Shown here: positions 22,351 through 35,321 of the stretch, piece by piece | How the letters are laid out: each line of letters opens with the position of its first letter | Numbering within the stretch: position 1 is the first letter of the stretch | Assembly (NCBI GenBank): GCA_036346205.1 | Contig: JARFJB010000002.1 | Coordinates: forward strand, 3,248,001 to 3,312,000 | Length of the DNA stretch: 64,000 nucleotides | From: Vesta saturnalis | Taxonomy: Eukaryota; Arthropoda; Insecta; Coleoptera; Lampyridae | Direction of reading: 5' to 3' | Notes under the pieces: model-generated | The model's input: only the letters and a program-made list of their open reading frames with translations | What the model was told of the DNA's origin: nothing | The model's database searches: none | Program-made: the position numbers and the translations under genes

Positions 22351-23782
22351 CACAAAATATTTTTTTCTAAAAACTTGTTTTTATCGATAACTTTAATGTT
22401 TCTCAACACACAATCAGACACGAGACTTTCTTTTCCAAAAATGTGTTTTTCGTATTGTTTAGGCTACAAAACGTCGAGAAGTGTAAAAAAAAAGTGTTTG
22501 AAAATTAAGCTTTTTGTTTATACTTTTGTTTAACGTATACGTACATAATAAAGCAAAATAATAGAAGGTCTTGAATTTCGACATTTCAAACAAAACGATG
22601 TTCCAGTTAGGTCATCCTGCAAACAACCTTGATTGTTTCTTCATTAATTAAAATGGTCTAGCCAATAAATCCACACAATGCATTTATACTTACTTATAGG
22701 TTAGTCGGTAAAAAAATTTGCGAAAGAGAATAATTATGATTACGCTTGGGTAAAGAAAGTAACACGTATGTTCACAGAACTGTAAATACCAAAACTATAA
22801 AAATTTTATTTTTATTCGACATTGAGAATATTGATCTCCATACTTCGAAAGGTAAACTGTTAGTGATTAACCAAGACTTACGTTGTTTAAGAAAAAACTT
22901 TGATTACTTCTACAAAACAGTAATCTAATCACTAAACTACTAATATTAACTGAGATAATGATTCAAGATTACGAAATAGCCCATTACAAAATGAATGGTA
23001 ACAAACCTGTTTTTAAGTGTAATTTTACTCAAAATTCTGCAGGTATTGTCATTTATGTTAAAAAAATCTGATGTGAGAGGATATAGGGTTAAGAAGGAAG
23101 TGTGTTTTTAATTTATTCATATTCCCGCTTGTATGAAATTTACAAATTATAGTCTTATTTCTTTCTTATATCCACCTTGGTAAACGATTGAAAAATCATA
23201 AAAATACGTGTTAAAATATAACTTTCTGTTTAGGAATATACTCAAGTTCTTTAGTGTAACTTCTCTTAATGCAAAGAATCAAAATTGAATGCAAATTGAA
23301 TTGAATGTAAATTAACTAAATTGTAACATTATAAAAGTCTTCACAATAGAATGGGACCACTTTTTGATCCGGACCTTAGAGTAGTTTTTAATTCCAGCCC
23401 CTGGACGTTAGTCAACAGCAGACACGTTTAATATATCTTAATTGCCGGTTTCTTTTTAGGCGCCATTTTCAACCCCTTAATGATGTAGTTATGATCCTAA
23501 CCCCGTAATTTTGGGCCCTGTTGGCAGTAATAAGAGCTTTTATTTTTGGTAGTCCAGCCCTGGAGGACTATCTGATTGATCGTGCGAACAGATTTTTAAT
23601 TACCACTCAGTTTTAAGTCCTAAGGCACTATAGAAATAAATTCAAGATAAAGTACTTAACGGTTTTCCCCAATTATTAATATAAAATAATTATTTATTGG
23701 ATTTCCTCAGTTATGTAATCGCAATAACATCCTTTCACTATTTAAATACCTCTAACGTGTTTGGAAAATCTAGGTAATTTTG
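22349..23782. other. No gene seen
   Basis: AT-rich, stops in all frames, no recognised element. Confidence 0.55.
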
Positions 23783-24178
23783 CCAACCTTATTTGATTTA
23801 ACACAAAAACAAAAATAAGATGCAAGTCCAGGCTGTTGATTTGAAATCAGCTTCTACCAACCTTATTCGATTTAATACAAAAACAAAATTATGTGGATTT
23901 GAAATCGGCTTCTACCAATCTTATTCGATATAATACAAAAACAAAATTAAGGTGCAAGTCTAGGATGTTGATCTGAAATCAGCTTCTGCCAACCTTATTC
24001 GATTTAATACAAAAACAAAAACAAGGTGCAAGTCTAAGATGTTGATTTGAAATCAGCTTCTGCCAACCTTATTCAATTTAATACAAAAACAAAATTAAGG
24101 TGCAAGTCTGGGATGTTAATTTGAAATCAGCTTCTTCCAACCTTATTCGATTTAATACAAAAACAAAAACAATATGCA
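23783..24178. repeat. 74-bp minisatellite, about 5.5 units
   Basis: Units start at 23783, 23857, 23915, 23989, 24063 and 24137. The period is 74 bp except for one 58-bp unit that lost 16 bp. Each unit reads CCAACCTTATTCGATTTAAT, then ACAAAAACAAAA, then GGTGCAAGTCTAGGATGTTG, then ATTTGAAATCAGCTTCT. Confidence 0.95.
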
Positions 24179-24606
24179 ATGTACTGTCATATATAGTTCA
24201 ATCTGTCTCTTAATTCTCTATTTGAATACCGCATAATATATACAGGATGTTGTATTTAAAAAAAACAAGTTTTACAATTAGCCATTCAGTCATTCTACAT
24301 TGGCTGCTATGAAAGTTGGTTTTACAAACACAAACACAAACGCAAAGGCGAACAAAAACACAAACAATACTTTTAAATAAATAAATAAATTGAAACATTG
24401 GCAAATAGACCGAACAACCGTTGTTTATGACCAAAACTGATCATTCGATGCGTAGCTTTGCAGTATAATTACTAAACACAGTCTAACGGCTACAAAAGTA
24501 CCCTTTGGTAAAAGTAAAAGTTTCGAAAAAAGAAAAAACCCACAAAGAAGGAACGGTTATGACTAACATATCTCAGGTTTAAAACTCGAAACAAAATTGT
24601 TAAATG
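24179..24606. other. No gene seen
   Basis: Non-coding flank between the minisatellite and the inverted duplication. Confidence 0.5.
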
Positions 24607-24713
24607 TAGTACAAATAAATAAGCTCATTGGCATCCAATTAGAACGCAATGAAATAATTAACAAACCAAAAAACGATTATTATGTTATGTTTCGTCAATG
24701 GTGCTATTGTACG

Positions 24714-24990
24714 CGTAACCTAGCTAATGGAGTTGTGGTAACATGATCTGCTTAGCATTCGGAAGGTAATGGGTTCGATGCCCGTTACCGTTTACCCTAT
24801 ATGAGGTTTTTTCAGGAGGTTTTCCTCATACACATATAGCGGCATGGTTACTGCGAATACGCACACCACGTGCGGCTCTTTAGGTGAATGCTGGGGTAGC
24901 ATATTCCCTCTCAGAACTCTAACTCCTACCTTCCGATCCGATCCTATCCTGACCGCACCTATCCTTAATTCCATCATATTAAACGTTGGT
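24714..24990 (+). mobile_element. tRNA-derived SINE, copy 1
   Basis: The head has a box A-like TAGCTAATGG (24721-24730) and a box B GGTTCGATGCC (24772-24782), the internal RNA polymerase III promoter spacing of a tRNA. The body reads CCTCATACACATATAGCGGC, then GGTTACTGCG, then GTGAATGCTGGGGTAGCAT and CCGATCC repeats. Copies on the minus strand at 30435-30715 and 57838-58115 confirm a dispersed family. Confidence 0.8.
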
Positions 24991-25059
24991 TAGGAAACAA
25001 AAAAGATACACCAGAAATATCAATCATTGAGAACTACGGAAAACAGTATGTTAATAAAA

Positions 25060-25690
25060 TTGAAATTAGTAACTTGTTTAACAAATACTTTCTCGATTTA
25101 CTGAAAAATGCAATATGTCAATATGTAAATTCAAATGAACAGTTAAATACTGAAACGTTCCATCCTACGAACAGAGTAGGCTGCTGGGTGATACTTCTAC
25201 TGAAGACTGAAGAGGTTACCTCCATTATATTAATTTTAAGGAACAAAAAATCGTCTGGTTTTAATGATTCATGTGCATTCAATAAATTGTAATGTTGAAT
25301 AGTTAGGGGCTTTATTTGTTCATTTATTAAACATACTATCTTAAATCAATCAGTGGTTCTACTCATATTATTCAGTGTTAATAAAAAAAACCGCAAGGCT
25401 TTTCATTGACGTGAAAAGGGCTTTTGATACTCTTTTGACAGAAGCATTTTACTAGATAAGCTAAGCGTGCAGGAGTACGAGAGATAGTAAATAAATGATT
25501 CGGGAGTTATCTTGGTGGGAGAGTACAGACTATGAGACTAGGATCAACAACGGGAAACTGAGAGAAGTTTATAGTGGTGTTCCTCAGGTCTGTGTTCTGC
25601 TGCAAGCCTTTTCTTAGATACTATAGTAATTTATATAATGGTGGCTTTGCAGGGTGGCTCACCGGCTTTTGCGGACAGCACTGCACTTGC
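25060..25690 (+). pseudogene. LINE reverse transcriptase relic (left arm)
   Basis: Readable pieces: NEQLNTETFHPTNR, TSIILILRNKKSSGF (the pre-palm segment), then LFIDVKRAFDTLLT (RT motif with the first catalytic Asp), decayed GVPQ-like and FADD-like segments (tttgcggacagcactgc). It matches the LINE type of non-LTR retrotransposons. Internal deletion and many frameshifts. The right-arm copy retains more of the palm region. Confidence 0.75.
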
Positions 25691-25748
25691 GTACGAAGCC
25701 GAGAGTTGGTAGTCACTTAATAATAGAATTCATGGAAATGCAGGTAAA

Positions 25749-26420
25749 ATAGTACTGGCTCGAACATCTGCAACCTGTCCAAAAATTGCGTTCGGGAGAC
25801 GTGGAAAAGCGACTAAACCTTTGTAGGTGGGTCTTACAATCAGCAGAAATAAATCCACAATTTCTACATACACTGATGAAAGCAATTTTACAAACAGTGT
25901 AGTTGTCAATTACCACAACCATCACGTATGGGCCTATGAAAATCCTCGGTATATTATAGAATCGCTGTTTCAATATGAATTCAACGCAAATGAGTGAAAT
26001 AATGTTATAGAAAATACTCTTAGTGAACCGCATTTTTTACCTCCTCGCTTAAATGCAAATTTATTTTGTAATTTTCTGGAAAATTCGATTCAGGACTTGC
26101 TCGAAGATATTCCTTTAACTTTGCGTTAATAAGGTTGGATCTAGTGGGATGGTGCTCCAGCGCATTATAGGAAGCAAGTTCGGCAGTGGCTGGATGAAAA
26201 TTATCATCATTAATTAATTAGCCGTGTGGGAAACAATAACTTAAATTGGATTCAGGTGAAAGGCCACCACGGTCGCTGATTTGAATTCATTGGACTATTT
26301 TGTTTGGGGTCATTTCAAAGACACAGTGTATCATGCACCAATAGATACGCGTGAGGACCTAATTGAAAGACTATAGAATGGATGTCGTAAACTAAATAAT
26401 AATCGTGTCCAAATTGCGGC
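25749..26420 (+). pseudogene. Tc1/mariner-like DDE transposase relic
   Basis: Pieces in shifting frames: RLNLCRWVLQSAEINPQFL, TDESNFTNSVVVNYHNHHVW, AYENPRY, then WDGAPAHYRKQVRQWLDE and a decayed DLNSLDYFVWGHFKD. The order and motifs (TDE, NxHNxHVWAxENP, DGAPAHY) are those of the family also seen at 7155 and 60700. No intact frame. Confidence 0.75.
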
Positions 26421-26454
26421 TGCAATGAATTCAATTAAATCAACATTATTTCAA

Positions 26455-26605
26455 TCATTTGCGTTGAATTCAATTGAACCAGCGAGGATTTTCATGGGCC
26501 CATACATGATGGTTGTGGTAATTGGCATTATTTATAAAATTGCTTTCATCCGTTTATGTAGAAATTGTGGATTTATTTCTGCTGATTGTCCAAGGCAATC
26601 TATAA
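26455..26605 (-). repeat. Inverted copy of part of the preceding transposase
   Basis: Resembles the reverse complement of about 25850-25990. Shared runs include AGGATTTTCATGGGCCCATA, GATGGTTGTGGTAATTG, AAAATTGCTTTCATC and TGTAGAAATTGTGGATTTAT. It makes the transposase relic a small fold-back of about 860 bp. Confidence 0.85.
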
Positions 26606-26609
26606 AAAG

Positions 26610-27448
26610 TTCATGTCTGCAACTCGCCTGTACAATAGCAAGAATATTGGCCAAAAATCCAAAAAACAAGTGCAAAAATCGAAAAAAAAAAATTTATTAG
26701 TAAGGAAATGGGCAAGCACGCTAAAATATCGAATTTAGTCAGTGGCGTAACACCAAAAAAATTCGGATGGTAGAAGGGTTAGTGACCCCCCAAATCACCC
26801 GGTGTAACGATTGTGCCAAAATTTCTGCAAAATAATGGTTATTGCTCGTAGTACGTCTGCCAGATGTGGAAATTGTACCTATTTCCGTTCAGGAGATAAG
26901 AAAAAATGTTTAAAAAATTCAATCTTTGGCGCCATTTATCTCTGGTATGAAAGAGTTTTAGGACAAATCCTTAATGATAGTGTGCAGGTTTTCTTTGCTT
27001 TTTTAATGAAGTTATTTTCTTCACGGTTCGTCTTACATTGAAATAAGAACAATACTTTTTTCTTTTTTGTTCTCTCTAACATTAAATTACACAAGCAGAA
27101 AAAAAACAGAACATGTTTGGTTTGACGATGGAGCACTTAAATACATAAGTGACCATTGTAAATCTATTAATATTATAGAAATTATAAATTTAAATTATCT
27201 TGTTTACTTTTAAAAATAAATTTTACTTGAGAGGTAGCAGCCATATGAACTTCAATTTTCTAAGTGTAAAATATTTCAAATTAGTTACATTATCTTTATT
27301 CTTGTATGTTAGTTTGAGAGTATGGAAATTCATCTCATGCAAATTTATATATTTTAAGGCCTAAATACATACAAGATTTTTGAAAAATAGTTAAGTTAAC
27401 TTTATGTAAGTTAAACTTGTGTTCGTCATGTTTCTCGTAATGATTTGA
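26610..27448. other. No gene seen
   Basis: A 76-codon frame at 26811-27041 is unrecognised and lacks supporting features. No repeat found. Confidence 0.5.
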
Positions 27449-27580
27449 ATTTTTACTTTCTTGCTAAACAAGAAAGTATTGTGGTCGAACAAAATTCGAA
27501 AAAAATAAGTTGCGTTATTTTGATGTTTTACGACTCCCTGAACCTGAAAAGTAAAATTTCAAAATTTTTCAAAATATCTG

Positions 27581-27582
<2 letters not shown>

Positions 27583-27635
<53 letters not shown>
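27583..27635. repeat. (TG)n microsatellite inside the dispersed repeat
   Basis: About 53 bp of TG, at the equivalent place to 44602-44651 in copy B. Confidence 0.97.
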
Positions 27636-27636
<1 letters not shown>

Positions 27637-28358
27637 TGTGGTCACAGCCGAAACTATGCGGACGATTTTGATGAAATTTGGAATGAAGGCCTACAAGACA
27701 ATTATGTCGACAAAACAAGCTTTTAAAAGCAATAGGTATACAGGGGGTGAAAATAAGGGTGTTATTTAGGGAGCAAAATTTCAAATTTTAATATAGAAGA
27801 GTGAAATTCAGGTCATCAATAACTCGCATATAATGCAATTTTCTGAAATTTTTTAAAACTTTCAAAATTGAATATGGCCGCAGTTACAGTCACATATACA
27901 CTTTTTTGTAGAAATATATATTTCCGATAGCGTTCATGATATAAAAGAATTGGAAATAGATATGCGTAGTTAACTAAATGTTCTTTAAAGAGATTTCTTT
28001 ACGTAATAAATTATTGTATAGATTTGCCTACATTTAAGGGGCCAACCCAAATTGATTTATTCAAAATTCTCCCTAAGCATTTTTTTTTGTTTTTTTTATA
28101 TTTTTTAGGCAACCAGCTACAAACTTGGGATTTTGGAAATAAGCTTTGAAATGAAATGATATGAAATAGTCCATAATTATCTTGAAAGATAAGCGAGATA
28201 TCTATTTTTAACTGTCAACCTACATATACATATGTAGGTATAGAAGGTTATGCGCAATCGACTTTTTTTTTCACTATCGCTAAATCGACTTATTAGCTCA
28301 TTTTACAACTTTGGGCCAAGTTTCGTCAAGATCGGCCATGATGTCTGGCTATCTCAGT

Positions 28359-28372
28359 GGGGGGGGGGGGGG
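28359..28372. repeat. Poly-G run
   Basis: Fourteen consecutive G within copy A of the dispersed repeat. The equivalent place in copy B has no such run. Confidence 0.95.
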
Positions 28373-28654
28373 TTATTAGGGTCAGTTTTTTGTTTTTATT
28401 AAATGTTTCTGAAACAGCTGAATATTTCAAAGATATAAATATACCCCGTATATTTTTTAGTATTTTGCAAGAACGTCCTTTAAATGCACTAGCATTCACC
28501 TGGTTTTATTTTTAAAACTCCATGATCTTTGATACAATATTTTATAAATGAACAAATTTTGTATCATTTAAAGGGTGTCAAGTATTTGAATTTCGAATCG
28601 AACGCCATTTGGACACTCAATTGTTGAGTCAGCTATATTTGATATTTCTTTAAT

Positions 28655-29200
28655 TAAAACATTGACATTTACCAAGGTGGTACGTTACAGCTTGGAAGAA
28701 CCTTTGTTAATAGTGAAAACCTATTACAAAAATAGAGAAAATTTTACTGTGACGATCGCAAGTTACGTGATCATTTGGGCATGCATAATCGATCAGCGAG
28801 GCCTGCTATTGAAAATTTGATCAAGAAATTAGTGACGAGGCTCATTTTTATTTTAACGGCTTCGTTAACAAGCAGAATTCCCGGATCTGGGGGATAAAAT
28901 CCACATACCTTTCAAGAACTTCCGTTACATCCTCAACAAATGACAGTTCGGTGTGCCGTGTGGGCAGGAGAGATAATGGGTCCGTACTATTTTGAAAATG
29001 ATGAAGAAGCCATCGGGACTGTAGACGGCAATCACTACCGGGCATGTTGACAGACTTTTTCATGCAAGAATTGGATGAAATGAACTTAAAGGAGATGTGG
29101 TTTAAACAGGGTAGCGACACCTGTCACACCGTGAACAACCCTTACTTGTAAAACGTACTGCGAAATTTCGTCAAAAGAATACATTCCTGCCAACGGTGAC
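28655..29200 (+). pseudogene. Tc1/mariner-like DDE transposase relic (second type)
   Basis: An HTH-like start (YSLEEPLLIVKTYYKNRENF, then LRDHLGMHNRSARPAIENLI) is followed by DEAHFYFNGFVNKQNSRIWG, CAVWAGEIMGPYYFENDEEA, VDGNHYRA and WFKQGSDTCHT. These match a mariner-related family with FSDEAHF and QDGATCHTA motifs; here the second catalytic Asp region reads QGSDTCHT. Frameshifts are present and the third motif is missing. Confidence 0.75.
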
Positions 29201-29499
29201 TATTTAACCGATATTGATTTCATGTACCTCAGTACACATCAAAGAATGTGCGGTTCGTATTTAAGACCGCATTTAAACGTATGTCTAAATATTACTCTAT
29301 AATAGTATGTTCAATTGCAATACAGTATATGTCTGTTGAATAGTGGTGTTATTCTTTTATAATTTACGGGAGTTATATCAATGGATGAAGCAGACTTTTG
29401 AGCCTGAAGTATAAAATTTTTGCTTTACTTACACTTATTGACATTAAACCAGTACATTTTGTTTACCTGCGTTTCCATGAATTCTATTATTAAGTGACT

Positions 29500-30370
29500 A
29501 CCAACTCTCGGCTTCGTATGCAAGTGCAGTGTCGTCCGCAAAAGCCGGTCACATTATAAAGCCACCATTATATAAAGCACTATAGTATCTAAGGAAAGGC
29601 TTGTAGACAGAACACAGACCTGAGGAACACCACTATATGCTCATTCCAGTTTCCCGTTGTTGATCCTACTCTAATAGTCTGTACTCTCCCACCAAGATAA
29701 ATCCCGAAGCATTTATTTACTATTTCTCGTACTCTTGCACGCGTAGCTTATCTAGTAGAATTCTTTTGTCAAAAGAGTATCAAAAGCCTTTTTCACGTCA
29801 ATGAAAAACCTTGCAGTTTTTTTCTTAATACTGTCGTAAATGTTTGAGATGAAAGTTATTAGCGCTTTTTTAATTCCAAGAGCAGTAATAAAACCGCCTG
29901 TATGTATTTCAAATAACCAACGAGACCTTTTCATAACATGTTCAAAGACCTTTGATATGACTGATACTAGTGCAATGGGTCCATATATCTCAGATCGCCT
30001 AATAATATGGGTAGAACCACTGATTGGTTTGAGATGTAAGAATGTTTAATAAATGAGCAATTAGAGCATTACATTTTATTGCATGAACTTGAATTTCATT
30101 AAAACCAGACGATTTTTTGCTCCTTAAAATTAATATAATCGAGGTAATCTCTTCAGTAGACGTATCACTCAGCAGCATACTCTGTTCGTAGGATGGGACG
30201 TTTCAGTATTTAACTGTTCATTTGAATATACATATTGACATACTGATTTTTTCAGGAAATCGAGAAAGTATTTGTTAAACAAGTTACTAATTTCAATTTT
30301 ATTTACATACTGTTTTCCGTAATTCTCCATGATTGATATTTCCGGTGTATCTTTTTTGTTTCCTAACTAG
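29500..30370 (-). pseudogene. LINE reverse transcriptase relic (right arm)
   Basis: Minus-strand pieces in order: SNLFNKYFLDFLKK, NEQLNTETSHPTNR, LKPISGSTHIIRRSEIYGPI, ALVSVISKVFEHVMKRSRWL, IKKALITFISNIYDSIKKK, ARFFIDVKKAFDTLLTKEFY (first catalytic Asp in FIDV), LSWWEST, GKLE, YSGVPQ. This follows the RT palm order of Jockey/CR1-like LINEs. Stops and frameshifts throughout. Confidence 0.8.
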
Positions 30371-30434
30371 CGTTTAATACGTTCCAGCCCCTACACGTAT
30401 CGTTCAGCCACAATCATGGATTCTCAAAATACAT

Positions 30435-30715
30435 ACATAAAGTATGTACACATGATGGGGTTAAGGATAGGTGCGGTCAGGGTAGGATCGGGGAGTTAGG
30501 GTTCTGTGAGGAACGATACTACTCTAGCATTCACATAAATTGGTGCACATGGTGTGCGTACCTGCAGTGTCCACGCCGCTATATGTGAACGAGGAAACCC
30601 CCATAAAAAACATAGTACATGGTAAACGGTAACGGGCACCGAACCCATTACCTCCCGAATGCTAAGTAGATCACGTTACCACAACTCCACTAGCTCGGTT
30701 ACGCGTACAGTACCA
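30435..30715 (-). mobile_element. tRNA-derived SINE, copy 2
   Basis: Minus-strand copy of the family at 24714. Box A-like GAGCTAGTGG (about 30689-30698) and box B region GGTTCGGTGCCC (30635-30646), followed by the same body with CACCATGTGC and CCGATCC segments. Confidence 0.8.
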
Positions 30716-30974
30716 CCATAGACAAAGCATAACATAATAATCGTTTTTTGATTTGTTAATTATTTGATTGCGTTCTTATTGGATACCAATGAGCTTATTT
30801 ATTTGTACTATATTTCAAATTTTCTTTCGAGATTTAATTCTATCTGATACATTTTATTAAATTAGGACCGCTAATTATTATACATTATTTGTCCATATTT
30901 TTATAGCTGGAGATATCTAAATTTCATCCACTTAAAACTAAATTAAGTGTAGTTAGCAACACAATTGATAATAT

Positions 30975-30978
<4 letters not shown>

Positions 30979-31030
<52 letters not shown>
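30979..31030. repeat. (TA)n microsatellite
   Basis: About 52 bp, just outside the fold-back element at 31072. Confidence 0.97.
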
Positions 31031-31033
<3 letters not shown>

Positions 31034-31071
31034 AATTAAGATTAACTTTTAAAGTACATATAGTAAAAGAT

Positions 31072-31146
31072 TAACTCGAGTGGGACTTGAACCCACGACC
31101 TCTACTTTGCTTGAGTGGGGCTCTTCCAACTGAGCTATCGAGGAGG
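31072..31146 (-). other. tRNA-like sequence (SINE head), left
   Basis: On the minus strand it has box A (TAGCTCAGTTGG) and box B (GGTTCAAGTCC), a D-stem GCTC/GAGC and a T-stem GTGGG/CCCAC. The outer two acceptor pairs mismatch, the anticodon stem has a C-A mismatch and position 33 is A, so it is unlikely to be a working tRNA. More probably it is a tRNA-derived repeat. Confidence 0.7.
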
Positions 31147-31533
31147 CAAGTTACAGTCGATTCAAACTTAAACTGTATGTACTTCCCTAGTTACGATATA
31201 ATATAATCTTTATATACAATGCAGGATCACAGTCAACTTTTGTGTATCTCACGTGAGCCCACAATTCGCTAAGGTTTCACACATGACAACACGTGATTGT
31301 TAATTCTTATTTGCTATAAGCAATAATAATGGAATTAATTTTAATATAAATACAGTTAATTATTATTATTATGTTGAACTTCTGTTCGTTCACTAAAAAT
31401 GATGTCTATAGTGATCTATTATTATTGCTTATATCAAATAAGAATTTACAGTCAGTCACGTGTTGTCATGTGTGAAACGTTAGCGAATTGCGGGCCACGT
31501 GACATACACAAAAGTTTGAATCGCTTGTGACTT

Positions 31534-31595
31534 GCCTCCTCGATAGCTCAGTTGGTAGAGCCCCACTCTAGCAAAGTGGAGGTCGACGAGTGGAC
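31534..31595 (+). other. tRNA-like sequence (SINE head), right, truncated
   Basis: Same head in the opposite orientation: CGATAGCTCAGTTGGTAGAG, then a perfect anticodon stem CCACT/AGTGG with loop CTAGCAA (T33, triplet AGC). After GAGGTCG the T-arm is lost, so it cannot be a functional tRNA. Confidence 0.7.
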
Positions 31596-32006
31596 GAAGC
31601 GAAAGTTAAATTCATAAAACGGAATCAAATTGTTTTACTTGTAAAATATTTCAAAAACAAAAATTCTTAGGATACTGGTAAAAGTTTAACAAATAATCAA
31701 GATTTTGCACTTTATATCTAGCCTAGCCACCAGCTTACTTGGCTATGTAAAACCATTACAAAGCTGTAATTGTTTGTGGTGCTAAATTTCAAATGGTTTG
31801 ATTACACACAAAAATATAAATTTATAAGTCTGTGCCAGGTGCGGCAAATTTGTACGGTTTAATTTATAAATGTTAAAAACGTCTGTGAATAAACGAAGGG
31901 AAGGGTGTATTTTGTTACCAATATAATTAATGAGGCTCTTCTGAAGACCTGGATTCCCCTCCATTATGTAAGTCCAAAGGGGGTTATGGGTCATATAATT
32001 TCCTGT
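31596..32006. other. No gene seen
   Basis: Non-coding sequence without recognised repeats. Confidence 0.5.
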
Positions 32007-34235
<2,229 letters not shown>

Positions 34236-34239
34236 CACT

Positions 34240-35250
34240 AAGGAATACTTAGAAGGATGTATAGGGGGATAGTGAATTGCCAACAGATGCCTATGAACGA
34301 TTACCTTAAATTTTTTCATATCATAAGTGAGAGGAACTAGGGATATTATTCCAGAGTTTACAAGCATTGTAGAAGAATGTGGATTGCGCACCTTGGATAC
34401 GCTAAGAGGAGATTTGTACTGCATATTGATGATGTGAATGAGCGAACCGAGTACTTATTCCTAGCAACGGTGGCCCGAGAAGGTATCAAAGAATGTAAAT
34501 CAGCAGCGCAATAGCCATTTCGATACCGATAACACAAAGAAAGAACTGAAACGATTCTTCTATGCTCAAGGAACTGTATGTCAGAAGTTAAGGACGGCCT
34601 ATTTATAGCCTAATCGCTCTCTTTTTAATACGATCAACGATATCGAAAGAGGTCGAATTTGGACCTGATACAGAAGAAAGAGTTGTTGGAACGTAAAGTA
34701 CTGGTTAGATCTGTACAAAAAGCCTATTTTACGAACAGCTGTTTTAGAAGCTGACAGAAGATGGTCAACTCATAATAGATTTGAAGATACAGTCATTCCC
34801 AACAGCAATATGGTCTGACAACTTAAGATCTGAGCCATTACATCAGGAAATGATCGATCTTTTTTGGCAACATTGGGTTTTGTTAGCAGTAAATTTAACT
34901 ATACTACTACATCCCCATTCGAGGATACGTTGAATCTCTTTGTTGATTGAATCTCAGCTTTAACGTATTGATTTGAGGTAGAAGGTGCATTACCATTATC
35001 AGTAGACTGAGATGAACTACAGTGACGCTGTGGTCAGGAAAGCAATGGACAGGGTTAGTCGTTCATGAAATAAGATAGTTTATGTATAGCAGAAACAGTG
35101 TAGGCGCTATACCTAATCTTTGTGGCACACCGGCGTTAATGCCAACATCTTTTGAACCCAAGCCATGAACTACGACACGTAGTTCATGTCTTCTTTTCAA
35201 AAGAAGTTGGTATTAATTATCCCTAATTTTGATGAATGATGCATTCGCCG
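34240..35250 (-). pseudogene. LINE ORF2 3' half relic
   Basis: From right to left: ELRVVVHGLGSKDVGINAGV, PQRLGIAPTLFLLYINYL (the GVPQGSVLxPxLFLLYINDL motif with changes), a decayed ADD segment (HCFPDHSVTVVH), then EIQRILEWGC, VKFTANKTQ, DIVDRIKKRAIRLIGRP-like, LCYRYRNGYCAADLHSLIPS and YSVRSFTSSICST, resembling the thumb and C-terminal region of I/Jockey-group LINEs. No long open frame remains. A different family from the RTE at 39053. Confidence 0.75.
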
Positions 35251-35321
35251 CCGTGCCGTTTTAAGGTTTGATTCTCCCCAATTCAAACATGCATTTTAAA
35301 TCACTTCAGAAATAGAAGATA

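Larger units (their letters stand above)
24607..25748 (+). repeat. Left arm of a large inverted duplication
   Basis: Reverse-complementary to 29463-30805. Shared landmarks in order: AGTACAAATAAATAAGCTCA, AACGATTATTATGTTATG, a tRNA-derived SINE, LINE reverse-transcriptase sequence and a final GAATTCATGGAAA. The left arm lacks about 190 bp of the RT region and a short piece beside the SINE. The arms are separated by about 3.7 kb. Confidence 0.88.
27449..28516 (+). repeat. Dispersed 1-kb repeat with hairpin end and internal (TG)n, copy A
   Basis: Homologous in the same orientation to 44477-45863. It starts with a perfect hairpin, ACTTTCTTG-CTAAA-CAAGAAAGT. Then come GTTTTACGACTCCCTGAACC, (TG)n, a block ACGATTTTGATGAAATTTGG to GGCCTACAAGACAATTATG, CAGTTACAGTCACATA, GGCAACCA, TCGTCAAGATCGGCCATGAT and GCATTCACCT at the end. 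No coding potential in either copy. The hairpin terminus and internal microsatellite recall non-autonomous Helitron/Helentron (DINE-like) elements, but this is only a suggestion. Confidence 0.85.
29463..30805 (-). repeat. Right arm of the large inverted duplication
   Basis: Inverted partner of 24607-25748, with the same SINE and LINE in the same relative order. This arm retains an extra 190 bp of RT sequence and about 60 bp between LINE and SINE, so it is closer to the ancestral form. Confidence 0.88.
31072..31595. mobile_element. Fold-back element with tRNA-like ends
   Basis: Left arm (31072 to about 31331) and right arm (about 31421-31595) are inverted copies. Shared: GAGCTATCGAGGAGGCAAG, AACTTTTGTGTAT, CACGTGA, ATTCGCTAA, CACATGACAACACGTGA and TAATTCTTATTTG. 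The left arm has an extra 65 bp. Each outer end is a tRNA-like sequence, in opposite orientations, so the transcribed heads point inward. Confidence 0.82.

Noticed and set aside
23783..24178. CRISPR array
   Set aside because: Units are contiguous 74-bp tandem copies with no unique spacers, in eukaryotic DNA.
31072..31146. Functional tRNA gene
   Set aside because: Acceptor mismatches, anticodon-stem mismatch and A33; the partner copy lacks the T-arm. Better explained as a tRNA-derived repeat.
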